Shown piece after piece: positions 62,363-64,000 of a stretch of 64,000 nt of DNA. Source of the stretch: Flavobacterium sp. 102 (lineage in GTDB: Bacteria; Bacteroidota; Bacteroidia; Flavobacteriales; Flavobacteriaceae); NCBI RefSeq assembly GCF_003634615.1, contig NZ_RBKX01000001.1, positions 1,984,001 to 2,048,000 of the forward strand. The letters run 5' to 3'. Below the pieces are notes generated by a model that saw only the letters and a program-made list of their open reading frames with translations, was not told the origin of the DNA and ran no database searches. The position numbers and the translations under genes are program-made. Positions within the stretch are counted from its first letter, which is position 1. Each line of letters begins with the position of its first letter.

Positions 62363-63004
62363 ATGATGCACTTTGAAGAGTTTTTAAAATATACGCCAAA
62401 AATACAAAATGTCGAGCTACCGGCAACGCATGCCCATGCAAAAATGGCTCCAGCCAATCGATTAGATTTAATTAAAGCCATAGATTTCACCAAGGTTACT
62501 CCAAAGCAAGCCGCTGTACTGATGCTTTTTTATCCCAAAGCTTCACAAACTTATTTGGCTCTAATTCTCAGAACCAGTTACAACGGAGTTCATTCGTCAC
62601 AAATTGCTTTTCCCGGGGGAAAAGTAGAGGATTTTGATGCCGATTTAAAGGAAACAGCACTCAGAGAAACCCATGAGGAAATTGGGGTAAATCCTAATCA
62701 TGTCAATGTGATTCGCGCCTTTACCGAAGTGTATATTCCGCCGAGTAATTTTATGGTTTATCCTTATTTGGGTTATAGCGAAAGCGAATTGGAGTTCAAT
62801 CTGCAAGAGGATGAAGTCGCCGGATTAGTCGAATTTCCGTTCGCCGATTTTATGAATGATAAAATTATTGTGAATACCACAATGAAAACATCTTATGCCG
62901 GTAGTATTGAAGTGCCTGGATTTCAGGTAAGAGAGCATTTCGTTTGGGGCGCCACCGCTATGATGTTGAGCGAATTGAAAGAAACCCTTAAATTGGTTTT
63001 ATAA
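62363..63004 (+). CDS. Nudix CoA pyrophosphatase
   Basis: 213 residues. The Nudix box GGKVEDFDADLKETALRETH then EEIGV keeps the REUXEEXGU core (RETHEEIG). Upstream is the CoA-specific signature SYNGVHSSQIAFPGGK. It hydrolyses CoA derivatives to phosphopantetheine-containing and nucleotide products. The C-terminal FVWGATAMMLSELKETLKL is typical. ATG at 62363 or 62366 (two Met in a row). It is the first gene of a plus-strand pair with the acyltransferase, which has its own promoter. Confidence 0.93.
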   Translation: MMHFEEFLKYTPKIQNVELPATHAHAKMAPANRLDLIKAIDFTKVTPKQAAVLMLFYPKASQTYLALILRTSYNGVHSSQIAFPGGKVEDFDADLKETALRETHEEIGVNPNHVNVIRAFTEVYIPPSNFMVYPYLGYSESELEFNLQEDEVAGLVEFPFADFMNDKIIVNTTMKTSYAGSIEVPGFQVREHFVWGATAMMLSELKETLKLVL

Positions 63005-63025
63005 ATTTTAGTTTTTGTAAATTTG
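62993..63025 (+). promoter_or_regulatory. Bacteroidota-type promoter for the acyltransferase gene
   Basis: TTG at 62993-62995 and TAAATTTG at 63018-63025 with 22 bases between them. The -33 element lies in the last codons of the Nudix gene. Confidence 0.6.
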
Positions 63026-63057
63026 CGTCCCTAAAAGTCACAAATAAAAAATCAATT

Positions 63058-63894
63058 ATGGGATTATTTAAAAGAAATCCTTTTGGTCATATACTCTTTA
63101 TCAAAAAATGGCTAATCCGAATCTTTGGTGTATTAACGCACCGTCGTTATCGAGGTTTTAACGAACTTCATATTGAAGGTTCGGAAATCATTAAAGGTTT
63201 GCCCGATAAAAATGTACTCTTTATATCGAATCACCAAACGTATTTTGCCGATGTAGTAGCCATGTTTCACGTGTTCAATGCCAGTTTATCAGGACGTGTA
63301 GATAATATTAAAAATGTTGGTTATTTGTGGCAACCCAAGATGAATATCTATTATGTTGCCGCCAGTGAAACAATGAAAGCAGGTTTGTTACCAAGGATTT
63401 TGGCTTACGTCGGAGCAATAACGGTAGAACGCACCTGGCGCTCGGGCGGAAAAGATGTAACAGAAAAACGTGAAATTAATCCGAATGATACGGAGAATAT
63501 CCGAATAGCTTTAGAAGATGGTTGGGTAATTACCTTTCCGCAAGGCACCACCAAGTCCTTTAAACCGGTTAGAAAAGGAACCGCTCATATTATAAAACAA
63601 CACAAACCTATAGTTGTGCCTATAGTTATTGACGGTTTCCGTCGTGCGTTTGACAAAAAAGGTTTGCGTGTCAAAAAGAAAAATATTTTACAATCATTTA
63701 TCATCAAAGAACCTTTGGTTATTGATTATGAAAACGAAACCATAGAGCAAATCGTAGAAAAAGTTGAGTATGCCATAGAGCAACACGCATCTTTCTTAAA
63801 AGTGATTCCTGCCGAGGAAATTGAAGAACAAGAGCGCTTAAATAAACTACGAAAATGGCAAGTTGATAAAGCGGACACCAGCCAAATAAGCTAA
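63058..63894 (+). CDS. Lysophospholipid acyltransferase (PlsC-like)
   Basis: 278 residues. The HX4D acyltransferase motif is in FISNHQTYFADVVAMFHVF. Motif III-like ITFPQGTTKSFKPVRKGTAH, and VPIVIDGFRRAF (motif IV), follow. It transfers acyl groups to lysophospholipid, making phosphatidic acid or ornithine-lipid type products at the inner membrane. The C-terminal extension (IEEQERLNKLRKWQVDKADT) is charged and not typical. No membrane helix is obvious, so it is a peripheral protein. Confidence 0.9.
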   Translation: MGLFKRNPFGHILFIKKWLIRIFGVLTHRRYRGFNELHIEGSEIIKGLPDKNVLFISNHQTYFADVVAMFHVFNASLSGRVDNIKNVGYLWQPKMNIYYVAASETMKAGLLPRILAYVGAITVERTWRSGGKDVTEKREINPNDTENIRIALEDGWVITFPQGTTKSFKPVRKGTAHIIKQHKPIVVPIVIDGFRRAFDKKGLRVKKKNILQSFIIKEPLVIDYENETIEQIVEKVEYAIEQHASFLKVIPAEEIEEQERLNKLRKWQVDKADTSQIS

Positions 63895-63927
63895 CAAAAC
63901 AAATCCAATCTTTAAAAAGGAATTTTT

Positions 63928-64000
63928 TTAAAGTAACCCTAATTTTTTTGCAATATCAACCATTTCTTTATCGGAACCCGAATTGAGCATCAATTGTTTC
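63928..64000 (-). CDS. 3' end of a minus-strand gene, product unknown
   Basis: The minus strand is open from the window edge down to TAA at 63928-63930, reading ...KQLMLNSGSDKEMVDIAKKL then GLL. These 23 residues look like a coding helix, but I cannot assign a family. An AT-only inverted repeat (CTTTAAAAA / TTTTTTTAAAG, 63910-63933) overlaps the stop and could act as a terminator for both converging genes. Confidence 0.5.
   Translation of the reverse strand, partial: KQLMLNSGSDKEMVDIAKKLGLL

Noticed and set aside
62299..62493. N-terminal extension of the DUF4268 gene
   Set aside because: Antisense to the first part of the Nudix gene; known family members begin at MYSKEEA, so I kept the ATG at 62298.
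1..64000. tRNA or rRNA genes
   Set aside because: No spacer large enough shows cloverleaf or rRNA-like conserved sequence on reading; a tRNAscan run would settle it.

Overview
This window looks like chromosome from a Flavobacterium-like member of the Flavobacteriaceae (Bacteroidota). The evidence is an AT-rich sequence, start sites without Shine-Dalgarno sequences, promoters of the Bacteroidota type (TTG at -33, TAnnTTTG at -7), type IX secretion C-terminal domains, a long Bacteroidota-type SecA, and the order L28 - L33 - small basic protein (DUF4295) - FtsY. No rRNA, tRNA, prophage, CRISPR array, plasmid or defence island was seen. Most of the window is ordinary core genome, and I found no convincing new multi-gene system. 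The unusual signals are a recent insertion sequence, several families of dispersed or tandem non-coding repeats, and some regulators with odd architecture.

Layout. 0-10 kb: 3' end of a ComM-type AAA ATPase, HMG-CoA synthase family enzyme, zinc metallopeptidase, very large hybrid histidine kinase, aldehyde dehydrogenase, outer-membrane protein and an RluA-type pseudouridine synthase. 10-16 kb: four-helix-bundle protein lodged between the pseudouridine synthase and panB, a sigma-54-activator-like response regulator without a DNA-binding domain, a one-domain DEAD-like protein, small proteins and an MFS transporter. 16-25 kb: large type IX-secreted metalloprotease, ABC-F ATPase, PAS histidine kinase, SIMPL protein, and an ECF sigma factor with a membrane protein that looks like an anti-sigma factor carrying a TonB-plug-like tail. 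25-28 kb: ppk2 followed by an IS3-family (IS150-like) element of about 1.4 kb, inserted in the loop of what was a two-way terminator. 28-36 kb: MATE, AEC and Fsr-like transporters, MeaB, a GlcD-like flavoprotein and small barrels.

36-44 kb: a run of minus-strand genes (two related secreted proteins, an unknown protein, an AraC-type regulator, secA, a DUF2795 protein, cobalamin adenosyltransferase, a LolD/MacB-type ATPase). Four of these genes are followed by almost the same hairpin, and a 21-bp tandem repeat lies before the regulator's terminator. 44-53 kb: lipoprotein, type IX-secreted RCC1 propeller, methyltransferase, Uup-like ABC-F, family 2 glycosyltransferase, 2-oxoacid dehydrogenase E2 and a coiled-coil exported protein. 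53-64 kb: DEDDh exonuclease, FAH-family enzyme with an overlapping Hpt protein, cinA, rpmB-rpmG-DUF4295-ftsY, a barrel protein, serine hydrolase, lipoprotein-DUF721 pair, DUF4268, Nudix CoA pyrophosphatase, acyltransferase, and the end of a minus-strand gene.

Functional links are modest. MeaB and the cobalamin adenosyltransferase both serve B12-dependent methylmalonyl-CoA mutase, which is not in the window. Two proteins are type IX cargo. The sigma/membrane-protein pair is a self-contained signalling unit. Many spacers consist of short word-like repeats, and three copies of a longer structured repeat are scattered through the window.
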